NCBI GenBank assembly: GCA_947034895.1
Contig: OX344763.1
Coordinates: 62,825,093 to 62,889,092 of the forward strand
Length of the DNA stretch: 64,000 nt
Origin: Rhytidiadelphus loreus
Taxonomy: Eukaryota > Streptophyta > Bryopsida > Hypnales > Hylocomiaceae
Direction: 5' to 3'
In this document: positions 46,664 to 59,600 of the stretch, piece after piece
Layout of the letters: the number at the start of each line of letters is the position of its first letter
Numbering within the stretch: position 1 is the first letter of the stretch
Position numbers and translations under genes: made by a program
The notes under the pieces: generated by a model
What the model saw: only the letters and a program-made list of their open reading frames with translations
Database searches by the model: none
What the model was told of the DNA's origin: nothing

Positions 46664-49457
46664 ATGGATACTTTAGATGCCAATGAGTTTACAATTTGAG
46701 TGCCAACTTTGCCGCCGGATGTTGTAGCTTGCGAGGAATTTCCTCGAGCTTTTTGGTATACTAAATGTGTCACACTCTAAAATGAAGAGGGGGTAGAGGT
46801 GGCAAAAGGAATTTCTCATAGTGTTGATGCAGATCTCGTCATTGATATGGACGGAAAGCCACTCGATGATGATGGGATTGCAATTCAAATTGTAGTCTTT
46901 GTGTGAGGCAGATGTTTCGTCAAAGTAGATGTGATCCATGCACTCCTGGCACATTTCCAGGGTCTACCTTAATGGTGCTAGCTTATATGACCACGAGCAA
47001 ACTCATCTCTTCAATACTGCAGTCTCTTCAAACGGTTCGAGGTGGCGTGTACGGACTGGAGTTCGTTCCTATGAAAGCTCACGTGAGAGGACTGAGCCTA
47101 CTAGTCTCCCGAAGAAAGAAGCACTCTTCACAAAGCAAGCAATTGCTGATGTTTCTAGTATGAAATGTTGCTAGAAGAATTGCTTCAACCATTTCCACGT
47201 GGTCAGATTCAAGCCGTTCGGTCTCTACTTCGTATTGATGGTGGAGTGTTCTGGCGCAAGTCACGTCTACTTGACGTGCACAAACAAATCCACAGTGATT
47301 CCAATGGAAGGGACATGATCACCTTGGCAAACCATGAAATTTGTTCGGTTACTTGGTGCGCCATCCATGGAGTATCAAAGGCTACCTTTTATAGATACAA
47401 GAAGATGGCAAAAGATGACCAAAAACCGAAGCATCATGGCAACCTTGGAATGAAAAAGCCTCGGACACACACTTTGCAAGCCATAGCAACTCTTCGATTA
47501 TTAGTAGAGAATGAAGCGGACACGATGCCCCACAAATTAAGGACCCTTGAGTCTGGGGAGAAAGTCCCCTCCATGGTCCTACCGTCTGCATTTCGTTGGA
47601 AGGACAAGTTGCCACAGATCAACAATGTCAATTCTTCACTTTAATTGTAACATATTTTAGCTAGTAGATTGAGCAACATTCGTCGTCAATCTTTTCCAGA
47701 GTATGCTCCCAAGGCTAGAGGAGATAGTTTTGCTCGTTGTGGAACCTGCGATAGATATAGACAACTCAAGAGTGCTTGCACTCCACTTTCGCAAGCGCAA
47801 GACGTGTGGTCTAACAAATCGAGAGTGTACCTATCAGGACAGAAGGCGCATAGGGACTTATATTGTGAAAACCGCTCAATGTTTGAGATGTATCCTGACA
47901 AGGTTCTGACTATAATCCATAACAAGATGGATCACTCCAAGACTGCTTCCCTCCATTACTCTCATAAGAGTAAAGGAAATGATTATTTCATAAAGATGCT
48001 TGCTATTGTTACAAGCATGATTGCTCATGGTCATGGAGATGTACAATATGCACACTACGGCTTGGACATCTTCCCAACAGACTCCAACCATACTATTAGG
48101 TCCATTGCAAAATTATTGCGAGATCTAGAGTCACAACCGAAGCATTCATCTTATCAATTGTTTGTAAGAGAAGACCGTTCTGAATTAACAGAGGCTTTGT
48201 TAATAGGCTCAGAGATTTGTACGGACTCCCTTAGGTCCCCCCCCTGAAGAGTTGGCGGAAGCTCAACCTCGTCCTCCAACATTGACTCTTCAGCTTGACA
48301 ATGCTTCTGGCGACAATAAGAATCGGTGGGTTTTTGCATTTTGTTCTCTCCTTGTCCATAGAGCTATTTTTCGAGAGATATACATCAATTTCCTCATTGT
48401 TGAACACACTTATGAGGACATTGATGCTCTATTTGGTCGTTGGAGCACCAAATTGAAGATGAATGACTACCCCACGCTTCCAAGGTTGATGAAGTCTTTC
48501 ATGGATTGCGAAACACAACCCGTAATTCCTCATCTCATTGAGGAGGTTCCTAATTTTAAGCGATTTGTGGAAGGGTACTTGCATACATGCGATGATTCTC
48601 TACAGGGCCATTTTCAAGTGCAGCAGTTCAAGTTTTATAAGGATTCCAATGGGTGGCCATTGATGCAGTACAAGATCCTTTGTACCGATGTTGATTGGTT
48701 GCCGAAAGAGGGTGGGGGGATTCGCTTGTGGAAGGAGACAATAGATGGGCACCCTAAAGTATCGAGGGGTAGTTATCTACCTTTGGCACCGCAACAAATG
48801 CATTGCTTTGATGAGATTTGCAAGGGTTTAGATGGGTACATTGCATTGTAGGGGGCAATGGGAAATTAAGACTTATCTGGCGAGTTTAAGAGGAAGAATG
48901 AGCCGGTGCGGAAATATTGGGAAGGTGTGAGAAATGCTCTCAATGCTCCACTTGTGGTGCATGAGACATTGAAGGATGGATTTTGGCCAAATTCTCGAAT
49001 TGCTGATGAGTTGGAACACCAATACCTAGATGATGGCACGATGCGTGAGGAGTTTGCGGAAGATGCACCTTTTGTTGGTCGTAGGCATGATCGTCTACCT
49101 CTTTCATTTTATGTTGGCCATGATGTATATGCAGGTTACTTAGTTGTTGTGCAACCCGTTGACGGTGACCTCCATCCATTTTGGCTTGCTTGGGCTCTAA
49201 CAAATCCTAATCCAGATCTAGAGCATGTCAATTCTATTCAACTTCAATATTGGACACCTACGTCTTTTCATCACACCAATGAAAAAACATATGCTAGATG
49301 GGACACAAAACAAAGGAATTCTTGGTGCGAGGATAAGGCTATCTCTCCGAGTTGGACGCATACAAACTACATTATGACTGCTTGGAAGCCACGTTTCAAA
49401 GAAGGCACTTCTGATCCAAGAGTTAGAATTCCCAAAATACAAATTGCTATCATCTAG
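46664..49457 (+). pseudogene. DUF7869-type putative transposase gene, broken
   Basis: The protein begins MDTLDANEFT at 46664 and ends at TAG 49455-49457. A KCC*KNCFNHF phrase at 47164-47195 and SVTWCAIHGVSKATFYRYKK near 47345 open the conserved part. CGTCDRYRQLKSAC (47737) is a zinc-knuckle-like Cys pair. Three acidic residues are placed like a DDE set: Asp in IIHNKMDHSK (47930), Asp in QLDNASGDNKNRW (48297) and Glu in EHTYEDIDALFG (48414). I recall this order from the DUF7869 family, found with mobile elements; calling it a transposase is inference. Breaks are stops at 46697 and nearby, TAG at 47173, a frame change near 47195, a stop near 47642, a frame change at the C-run near 48240, and TAG at 48849. 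The C-terminal piece 48906-49457 is open. It is flanked by palindromic repeats. Confidence 0.65.
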
Positions 49458-50713
49458 ACATCGGTGGATGTATATGTATCTAGTGAAAGCAATAATGTAT
49501 CTTCGGAGTGAAGATGAATTGTTTGTAGGCATAGGAAGTCATTAGGAGTTTTTTTAATTTGTAGATTATTTTCTTAACTTTAAGAAGGGTGAAAAAAAAT
49601 ATGGAAAAAAAAGATTGTAAGGAGTTGTAGAAGTTGATAGTTCTTTTTAGATATGTCTAAAAAAAATATAATAAAAAATTGTTAGAATAAAATAGGTGGA
49701 GAAGATTAAATAGATTTAGATGTTTTATTCTTTTAGTTCATTTGATCTTTTTATATTATTTTAGAATTTGATGTTATAGATGTTGTACAATATAATATAT
49801 TTTTTGTTTTTGTTTTTGTATTGTATTGTGTATTTTGTAAGTTCTTCATTGTAATTCTATTGTCAATGACATTTGTTTTGGAACACTAGGAGTACTAATG
49901 TTTTCTATACAAAGTAATTCTAAACTTCTCTATCTAAGTATATGTCAAATTCTTTACTGACATTGTAGTTTTTGGTAAGACTAGGTGTACAGATGTATTC
50001 TATCATGGATGATTTCAAAATTCTCTACCTCACTATATGTCAAACTATTTACTTAGATATTTTAGTTAAGTACTTATTATAAATGGTTCAAGTTCAAGTC
50101 CAAAATATCTCCTTTCAACGTCCTTCACTACTATTTTTTCCCTCCAATTTCTTATACTTGTAGAAATTCTTCATTCTTCTAGCATTTTATCGTCTCAATT
50201 TATTGAATTGTCTCAATTTAATGAACTCTTCTATATACTAAATTTAGGAAGATGATTAAAATGAGAATCTACATTGTTTCAATTTAATGAATATGGCCTT
50301 GAATGCCAAACTTCTTTCTCACATAGTTTTTGGAACACTCGAGATATTTGAATTATAGTGCTCCTTATGTTTTCGGGAAGTACGTTTCGTACTGCGAAGG
50401 GAAGAATCTATAGTACACGGAATAAAACACTTGTAAAGCACTATACACACTTCTAAAGCCATGCATTACAACATTTTTGCATGCCATTGCATTAGTGAAA
50501 CTATCCAGATTTGACAACTATGGTCCTAACATTTGCAGTTATTACATGGATTGATAAACAAGTGAAATATTCTTAGCAAATGTGTGATGCACACACAATA
50601 TGTTAGAAAATTACCTATTGCAAACAAGGTCTTCAGTACATACAAATGATGCAAGGAAAATAATATATCAGAAAAGCATTTGAATTTACTTGCATATGTA
50701 TTGCTTACACAAA
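49458..50713. other. AT-rich spacer, no gene
   Basis: Contains A-rich and TTTTTG runs (49560-49830). No termini of the neighbouring elements could be placed here, although the left end of the TNP2-carrying CACTA element should lie in or near this stretch. Confidence 0.45.
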
Positions 50714-51091
50714 CTACTTCTGCATGTTCTCTAAAGTTTTGGTTATATATAATATCTGTTGCATGAGAACATGGTAGTCATGTGTTTTCATGTACTGTAG
50801 TTTACCGTCCATGAATCTCTTGTGAATGGAGCCAACATAGTTTGAAGGCGTGCGAATGTTTGTGATAATGTCTAGAAACTCTTTGCATTCCTTTGGTTTC
50901 ATTACATACGGCGCACGTGGCATGTAGTATTCTTGATGCTCTTGTGCTCCAAGTTGCAACCAAATTTCTTCTCGAATTTGTAAATCTTGAGTATCTTGGC
51001 GACTGCTTGTACTGTCTTGAAGACCCATAATGGTCTTCATAATATTCTCACACAAATTCTTCTCGCAATGCATAGGATCCAAAAGATGTCG

Positions 51092-51469
51092 CTCCAATAA
51101 ATGTTGTAAACAATGACATCAGTATTTTTTAATGCATTAGGAGATTTTGTACACCATCAACAAACATCATATGCCACATACAAATTAGCACGTGCTATGC
51201 AACACTAAGTCCTTGCATGCACTTATTGTATACTTACTATGAAAGTGAAACGTACAATACCCTCAGGTTTAGGCTATACTTCACAACTATGATTCATACA
51301 CTTTTGGAATACATTCTTATTTCTGTATTAGAGAGGTCATAAAGTGCATAAACCAAAAATTGGCAAACACACGGTGTACAATGAAGAACTCAGAGAATGG
51401 ATGATGAATAATTTTTATCTTCCATAAGAATAACATAGCACTGCAATGAAATGTAAAGGACACACAAAC
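51092..51469 (-). other. Predicted 378-nt intron in TNP2 gene
   Basis: The exon ends LPYWQ with donor CAA|GTTTGTGTG, and the acceptor TTGGAG|CGACATC opens RHLLDPMHCEK. The join is in phase 0 and gives the family order. The CACTA relic at 15803-16150 starts at the equivalent acceptor, which supports an old shared intron position. Confidence 0.7.
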
Positions 51470-53700
51470 TTGCCAATAAGGAAGTTCGTAGAATTCACTC
51501 AATCATTTGACACCGGTGCAATGCACAGGGTCTGCTTTAGTATTTTCTTTTCCGCCTAGATCAAGGTATGACAGTCGCTATGCTGCATACTTGATGATGT
51601 CTGTAGCAGGCATGATTTGTGGTGTACAACGTTGCACCACTTCACCATTGAACCTTCTATTGCGTCTATACGGATGATGTCGACTGAGATACCTTCTCAT
51701 TCCACCATAAACAATCTTTGAACCATGAATGCGTCCATTCAATAGAATGTCCCCTGTTTTAGCCATTCTCAAGTTTGTTTCTGGCCCACAATTGGGACAC
51801 CCCCTGTAACTCTTACAACATAGCCCTGATATTAGCCCATATGCTGAATAATCTGAGATGGTCCACATGAGCAAACCACGGACTGTAAATCCCCGTGACC
51901 CTTCTGGTTGTGAGAAATCTATTGATGGGACACCTTTCCATAGTTCTTGCAACTCTTTCAATAATGGACGTACATAGACGTCAATGTTTTTTGACGTTGG
52001 AGAGTTCTTCCCTGATATGAGAATGAAATGAAAAACTTCCTCGTAACAAACCACGGTTCAAAAATTATATATCAATATAAGCACATGCTATGTAGACCAT
52101 TTTGTATTACTTAGTTTGAATGGATTCACTCCATCCAACGCTAATGCCAGGCGTATGTTTCTTTTCTCCAATCCAAAGTTGTTGAAAGCTAGATGTGAGT
52201 CCACATGCTTCCACACTAGACTATCTACCACAGAGCGCATGATGCCATCGTCACTAACATGTTTAGTATACCCAGTCAACATGCGTGCTATCTCCATTGA
52301 CCTCCACATTCTCTTCAACCTTGGAATGAAGGGAAAATGTTGTACAATCTTCATTGGGATTGCATTAGTGCCGTCCACCCAAAGCGATTTCAAACACTTA
52401 GGACAGTTGTTCAAGTCTGCATACTCATTGTCAAATAGCACACATCCACTAGGGCAGGCGTGGATGTTCTTATAATTGAGTCCCAACCTTCGAATGTTTT
52501 TTCGAGCTATATAGTGCGTAGCCGATAGTTTGTTTTCCGCTAGCAACAAATCCTGAGATAAATACCGTAGTAGCTCATCCGTAAATCTATTGCTCACGCG
52601 GAATGTCGTACGCGTAGTACGGTAGTAAGCACTCTTAGCCACAACTACGTGGTAAGATGACATGGAATATTGTCCCAGGGAACCCTAGAGGGTGTTCTAA
52701 ACTTCTTCTAATCCGATTTTAACATAAATCACTCCAAATCTCACTCCTCACCCGGATTCCACTACTTTCCAGACTCACTACCGGATCCGGATCTCACTCG
52801 TCACCAGACCCGTAACTTCAAATTGGTTTGTTATACCTTTGTTTTACCCTCAGAGTGTCCTCACTTGCTCTTTTACGAGGGGTAGGGACATCACCACTCC
52901 TTGTTGTCTCACAAACTCTAACTTCCTAATGACACAGACCCAAAATACTTTCCGTCATAAACAAGGTACGGACTGGTTCATCCTCACAACTCCCGGATTA
53001 CTCCAAAAGCAGGTCACTCAGAATACAACCCGTCCCTCCTTACTACAACGATAGATACAGAACTATCTGGAAACTGAGACGGGGTCTGGTACCAGAACTT
53101 CAACTTGATCCGTAAGTCGGCAGACCTTCCGGGTGAGCAGAGGTTTTCCACAAGCGGTTGCTTATCTCTGTACGAAACCCTCCCTAGCCTTCCAGATTCG
53201 CACCCACACCACTAACTCCAGATTTCGCACAGCTCCTTCACAATTCTAAATCCCTTCCCTAGACACACATACAATTCACAGACCCGAGAAAGCCCTGAAT
53301 CCGGATTCCTCCTTACCACCTCTCTACCCTTTAGCCAAAAACTTCAAACACACCCCTAACAACCTTAAACACACAAGGAAAAGGAAAGCAAGGACCTACA
53401 TGAAAAACTAAGGCAATGAATAAAAAGACAGAAAATGCAAAAGTATATTTACTGCTCAAAACAAGGAATAGCAAGAAAAGGAATGAGGGACCACATGCAG
53501 GCCCTCCCTTTTAAAAGAAAACTATATGCTAGAAATCTTGCGGAAAGCACTACTCCCTCCAATCCTAAACTGCCCTGAAAATCCGGGAGGATAAGATAAC
53601 TGAATACAAAGCCTATAAATCCAGGATCCGGGTTCTGTATGAAGACCCGAAACTCCAATCTAACAAAATGAACAACTGCCAAAACAGCTAGACTAACTAC

Positions 53701-55564
53701 CTACTTTCCCTTCCGTTGTTTCTTCGAACTGCTATCGAATCCTAACTATCCCCGGGTGTTGGCCTTTCCTTGTGGTGTCCGGAGAGATGCCTGGGTAATG
53801 ATCGAGGTCTTCCGAACAAGGGGACTGTTTGACTTTGTATCGTCCATATGGACCAGAGATCGATCCGCTTTTTCCAAGGACTGCGGATCCTCCTCTATCT
53901 CCACCTCCTTCGAGATCTCTATGTGAATAGGATCCGATGTAGGCATTGGCTCGGTCGGAGGAGGCTCGATGTTCGCGAACTGCTCCAGATGCGTGCGTGT
54001 CGGATTCTGCACGAGTTCGATCCAGGCGTCCAAGCTACTCAAGACCGGAATCCCCGTATCCGGAAATGTGGGATTCTGTCCTCCTCCGGTCACGATATTG
54101 ATCAGTGATCCAAACTGACCTGAACGTTTTGCTGGTGAGATTGGCGGTTGCGTGGATGGAGTTCCAATGACATCCGAGACTTCCGGAAAACCACCAAAAT
54201 CGAGGGGCTTGTTTGGATCCATGTTCGCCATCATGGACCGGAACTTCTTTAGCGATGCTTCTATCCATCCCGCCATCTCTACCATAACCCGGATGATCTT
54301 AGTGTTGGTGACGGCTGTGGAATTTTTCTGCATTTCGTCATACAAGGCTGCCTTGTTGTAAAGGTCAACCGGGCTCACCATCCACTTCTGGAACGTTTGA
54401 AATGCTTGGTGGGCCTTCTGTGTTGCCTACTGGGATTGGTGTAGCTCCCCTTCCGTCTAGTTGAGTTTGGCCGTCAACTCCTCCCGTTCCGTCTGGAGTT
54501 TCCGGATTTCCGTCCTCATCTCGTCCCACTCTTTCTCCGGAGGCAACGTCTTCAGCACATACACCAGCTTTTCCGGATCGCATTGCATCACATCTGCCAA
54601 CTGCAACACGATGTCTGCGAGCCGGTCGTGGTATAGTTTGGCGGTCCGGATCCACTCTTCTCCACAGTCGAAGAATCGCGGTCCTTCCCAAGTCTTCACA
54701 TCCTGCGTGAGGAAGGTACCTGGAAATTTACCTCTGGCTTCCAGATCCGTAGACTTCCATCTCCAGCTTGTAGATGTCTCCTCTTGGTCTTCCTTCTCCT
54801 TCTATGGCACCTTCTCTTCCAGCTCCATCGGCTTATTCTTTCCTTCCGGTTTGACGTCCTCTTCCTCGTTTTTTGACTCCTACGTCTCCGGATCCTCGTC
54901 ATCTGAGCAGTTGCACTATAGCATCACTAGCCGGGTTTCGTAATCCGTCGCCTCATCTTCCGTCAGTAGCTCCCGGTGTTGGTACATGTGGAGCACGTAG
55001 GTGCTGAGCGGATTCGGCTTGTTCTTCGCCAGGTTTCCGGTACACCTCTCTACCACGCTTGCCATGATCCGTCCCCAGTGAACAATCCGGTCCTGGAACG
55101 CCCCGAAGATGGTGTTGGCCATCGTGACCGTCACCCGGGAACTCTTGTCCGAGTACAGAATGGGGAGCAGGAACCGGAGCAGCCACTTGTGTCGCTCGTC
55201 CCGGCAGTCCTTGATGGCGTACCCCTCCTTTGCGTGTGGCGGATTGACGAACTTGTGCTGGTGAAACTGGTCCGTCCGGGTGGTGAATCCGTCTCCGGTT
55301 TGCGGGAAGCCGTAAACTTCCGCCCAAAGCTGCTCCGTCCACTAATCCAGATGCTCGCGCATAGTCTGATCGTACTGGTTTGGTGGCCCACTGCCAACTC
55401 CCGGAGGACCTTATCACTTTAGACGCTCTAGGGTTTCTTCAGGAAACCTGCACAGCCCAAGACCTTCAAATCGTCCTCTAACTAGTGCAGATGGACCAGA
55501 TCCGTCAGGATGACCGGACTGAGTTTCCGGCCGGTACAATATACCACGTACTAATCCCTGCCAT
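53701..55564 (-). pseudogene. NTIF-motif gene of element F
   Basis: The ATG is at 55564 in the same context as in E. There is a 1-nt deletion near 55530 and another near 55385. From about 55134 down to 53701 one frame is kept with TAG stops at 54916, 54802, 54457-54430 and 53746 and others near. Conserved parts are VTVTMANTIFGAFQDRIVHW, LHMYQHRELLTED, MRTEIRKLQTEREELTAKLN, NKAALYDEMQ, TQPPISPAKRSGQFGSL and the tail SSSKKQRKGK. It is more damaged than E. Where E has CAG at 32752, F has TAG (53746); where E has TAG at 33013, F has CAG (54007). Confidence 0.7.
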
Positions 55565-55670
55565 CCATCTCACCTCTCTTAACGTTGTAACCCTAACTCA
55601 CCACACTTTCTCTCACTATCAACCAAATGCGGAGCAATTGAAAGAGGGCGAGAAATGAGGAGGAGAGCGA

Positions 55671-55681
55671 TATATATACCC
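55671..55681 (-). promoter_or_regulatory. TATA box of element F gene
   Basis: GTATATATATCG on the minus strand, 107 bp before the ATG at 55564, the same spacing as in E. Confidence 0.5.
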
Positions 55682-56690
55682 TTCCAGCGCCCAACGTTCA
55701 CTCCATCGGGAACGCAGGCTACGGAACGCCGTAACGGATCCCTAGTCTAGCGCCGCAAGCTACTATCTTAATGACTGCGTTCCGGTGGCTTTCCGGCTCC
55801 TGAATCTATCCCTCCCGGATGTCAAATTCCGTCATGTTCCCGTACTGACTCCGGAATTAGGTCTAAACTAATTTTAGGTATTTATTTGTTTTTGTTTCTC
55901 TATGCCTAAACTAATTTTTTTCAAATTTGTACTACTTTAATTTCTTCTAGTCTATTTTGATCCGTCTTGAACTATTACGGATTCCGACACGGAACACTGT
56001 ATTTATATTCATGATGATGATAGTCGTTGACACCACACTTGTCTTGGATCCCGCATATAGTGGCGTCGTGGCTTGCTCATACAACTCTTCCAATCTATCC
56101 AATGTATCTCCAGAGTTGTCCTCATTGTCTTCAACGTCTACAACTCCAACAGCGTCACGGTGTAATGTGTCACTTCTGTCCAACGCAGTAATGACTTGCC
56201 TTTGAACCTCATGTAATTCATCCAATGCAAGGTTGGTCTGATCCATTGCTTCTTCTTGCACCATGTTAGGTACATCCATGTTGGCTATGTCATCATCATC
56301 ATTAGACATTCTTTGAACCTCTACATCAACTTATACGAGGTCATCATAAAAAATGTCATCTTCTATCCACAGTCCTCGACGTGGGTATCCATTTGGAGGA
56401 TCTCCTCCAATCATTGACTTCATTAGAAAGGTATCTCGACCCACAGTTGCATGGTGCTTTCTAATGATGTCTATACTCTTACACCGTCTGCCGTGACAAT
56501 CCCTACAAGGACATCGATATGCTCTAATATTTTGCTCCGTTGCTACTCGTAACTCCGTTTCCAATATCAAGTCCCCCACTAGAATGTGCCTTAGTGTATG
56601 TCCATTGGTAGAAATGCGAACAGTTGCGGGTTGCAATATCGACTGTATCGGCATGATGAAATTCTTTCTTACACGTACTATGAACATCAA

Positions 56691-59600
56691 ACATCTATAT
56701 GATTGCTATCCTTCAACAAGTACTACAGGAAGATAGTCCAGTCATGCATTTTTGGATATTTCCCTTCGGATTTGTGCACTGCACGCATTTCTACCCCCCA
56801 AAAAAAACACCCTCTTAGAAAATTTCACAATTACTGCATTATGTGTCTTGTTTTAATTAACGCTGAAAACGAGCGTGCTACAATTGACATATGCGATAAT
56901 AATATAGAGTGTTGAAGTACATTTACATCTATATATACTACTAAAAATGTCATAAAAAACAAGTGTAGCGTACTGTAATGTGCGCTACCATTTTTTTCCA
57001 TGTACTGCTCTTCAAAGCTAATGTCTTCATGATAATTTGTTGTATCATATTTTAGTAGTAGTGGAAATCATGTGAAGCCTCATAATTTTAAACAAATGAA
57101 AATATGAAGGAAGAGTTCCTATAGTTCCAATTCAAGTGTACATATGAAATTCAAAACTTTTGAAAGGCTACTGAAGGGGTGTAATTTGAACTTAATATAA
57201 GTGTCATTGAATCGAATAAAAAAAATTCTATACAAAATTCAATGTTCCAATGAAACAAGTTGGGCAATGGTCTCATTGGGGTACCCCTTCTAGGATTCTT
57301 TGAAATGAATAAAAAGTTCCATCCAATAATGAAAAGAAATTGTGAAAATTTTAAAAAGATCATGGTGTTCTGAACATTATGTTGGTGTACAAAAATTATG
57401 TGTTATATAGGTGAAATCCAAAAATTGAATTTCATCTAATTCATCATATTCGATAGTCGATCACATTGAAGTCCTAAAATTACATTGTGTTTTACATTGA
57501 CCATCCAAAACAATTGTTATGTACCTTATAAAATTTGCATTTCTATTGATCATTAGTTTTCTAGACAAACATGTAGTGAAATCATAGTCTTTTGAAATTC
57601 TGTAAAAATTAGTAAATTTTGAAGGTTCTTGACTTCTTCTACATAAAGAAATTTATTAATTCATGAAATAAAAAGTTCCACTTAAATATGGATATGATTT
57701 AAACATTTTTTTCACTACATATCATATTTACAAATTGCTTTTCTATAAATTGGTAATTATTTCAAATTGCTCCTTTATTCTCAAAAGTGCACCGACAACA
57801 TAATTCATTTTAAGGTATCAAGGTATAAATAGGAATTCTGAAATTGTTGAAATTCTCTTGTTCAATAGTCTTCAGGAGGGAATATTCAAATATTTTCATG
57901 AACTTGGCATTGCATTCCTAGAAAGTGAAGATCCTTTCTATTTTAAAACACAATATATGAGTTCTAAAATTCTAGTGTTTCAGTTAGATAGTCCTTTTGC
58001 ATACACCTATTTGAAACTTACCCAATTTCAACCTACAATTTCAATACTTTTCCATTCACTATAATATTTCTTAGAAATTATATGCGCTATGTACTACTTT
58101 TAAAAAAGAATAAACATGGATATGTTCAATGTGTTAGAATAGAGAAGTTACGTATTATTCCCTTCAAGCATCCTATGTAAACTTTTCTAGGGATTTACAC
58201 TTTCAATTTCCAAATAATTAAGCAATAATTAGTCATAATTTCTTAATTTATTTAGAAATCTCCACTGTTATGTGTCGGAGATATCATTATGACACATCGT
58301 TTTTCATTGTTTTTTGCTTCAAAAATATCAATAACTCCTCCAAGAAATGAATAGAAACTCATACATTGTAATACGCATATAGAAATTACAGTTGCAATTG
58401 TTCATTCACATCCTTCTCAGGATGTTTCCTTTGAGACTGTGCCTCCAATTTCTGAGAGGGACGTACTACAACACTACTCATCCATGCATGTATGAAAAAA
58501 ACGACAACATGAAGGCAACCATATGAACGCTTCAAAAGTTCATAAGAGGACTGCAAACCTAGTTGTAGCAAAATTGGTCACATGTTCTCTGTGTTTTCAA
58601 GCTACTGCAATTAACAATGGGGAAGCACTTCCTTTCTATCCATGCTGAAGCTTTGTAGCACTTCCTCAATGTACATGATACCTATCTACTTGAATTTTGG
58701 ATTTTCTGAACTCATGATTGAAGCACCATCTGTAGAGCATACTAGACACATTGTACTCAAAATCCATCAACATATATTAACTAATGCAACGTTTCCAAAC
58801 AAGTATACATTCCATAAATTCTTCTATTAGCTAACCAATGCAAGTAGCATATGAAGTAACTGTAAGTAACAGTGATATATATACATATATTTTTATTTTA
58901 TTTTTTTTTTTTTTTTTTATTTTTTATTTTTTATTTTTTTTTTCTAAATTACTTTTTCAAGTACTTGTTATAAGATATACAAAAAAATTTATCTAGGATA
59001 TATAGCAATATAAATGTGAAAATGGGAGTCTTATATCCCTAAGCAACCTTTTAATATTAATTTTGATTATACAAAATAAATCAAATGTGTCCACAATTGC
59101 CCTTTTTGATGAAGTTCTTGGGAATTTTTTATCACTTCTGAAGGTTGGAAAAAATTAATCTGATTCAAAGAATCAAATCAGTTTTGCAGTAGCTTGTGTA
59201 TACCATAATAAAGCATGGCAGACAAGGGATGCTTCATGATGCATGAACTAAGCCGGATTTCCAAACTAGCTGGCTAATCAAACAAGACAATTCACATTCC
59301 AAGGAAAGCATTAAGGCAAGTTAGCAAGTTTATGAAAGCTCTAAATTTGGTGTTAACTGAAATTAGCATCTGATAGACTTGTAATTATAATTTTGCCATA
59401 TGACTAATTGGAGTTAATGGCACTATTCCTACCTAACGACTAGTTAGAGAGATGCTAAACATAATTAAAGATCTCCCCTGCACTTACATTTACAGGTCAT
59501 ATTCAAAGTATGGGTAGTACAAACACTTCACTGACTTACCTGGAGAATACCCTATGCAAAGTAACTGAACCTGCATATTTATGGGTATACATTTGTCATA

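Larger units (their letters stand above)
52604..55989 (-). mobile_element. Element F: TG...CA single-gene element inside TNP2
   Basis: The element is 3386 bp. It starts TGTCGTACGCGTAG and ends GGATTCCGACA, with the perfect duplication CGGAA (52599-52603, 55990-55994). Removing the element and one TSD rejoins the TNP2 frame (NTVF to RVSNRF), which shows the exact insertion point in coding sequence. It aligns with element E end to end. It has one gene, no internal LTR pair and no retroviral enzyme. Confidence 0.9.
50714..56690 (-). pseudogene. TNP2 (CACTA/En-Spm) transposase gene, split by element F
   Basis: Read from 56690: a transposase-associated N-terminal domain with CPCRDCHGRRCKS (56531-56485), an acidic linker (MSNDDDDIANMDV), then INTVF at the F insertion point. 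Beyond F the frame continues RVSNRFTDELLRYL, HACPSGCVLFDNEY, NCPKCLKSLW, LALALDGVNPFKLSNTKW, ISGKNSPTSKNIDVYVRPLL, GLLMWTISDYSAYG, CPNCGPET and FNGEVVQRC. After a predicted intron (51092-51469) come RHLLDPMHCEKNLCENIMK and HDYHVLMQQ near the end at 50714. This is the standard TNP2 order, and the enzyme acts on CACTA termini. Besides F, stops lie at 56331 (TAA), 52088 (TAG), about 52058 (TGA), 51578 and near 51503. It is the only near-complete CACTA transposase gene in the window. Confidence 0.88.
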
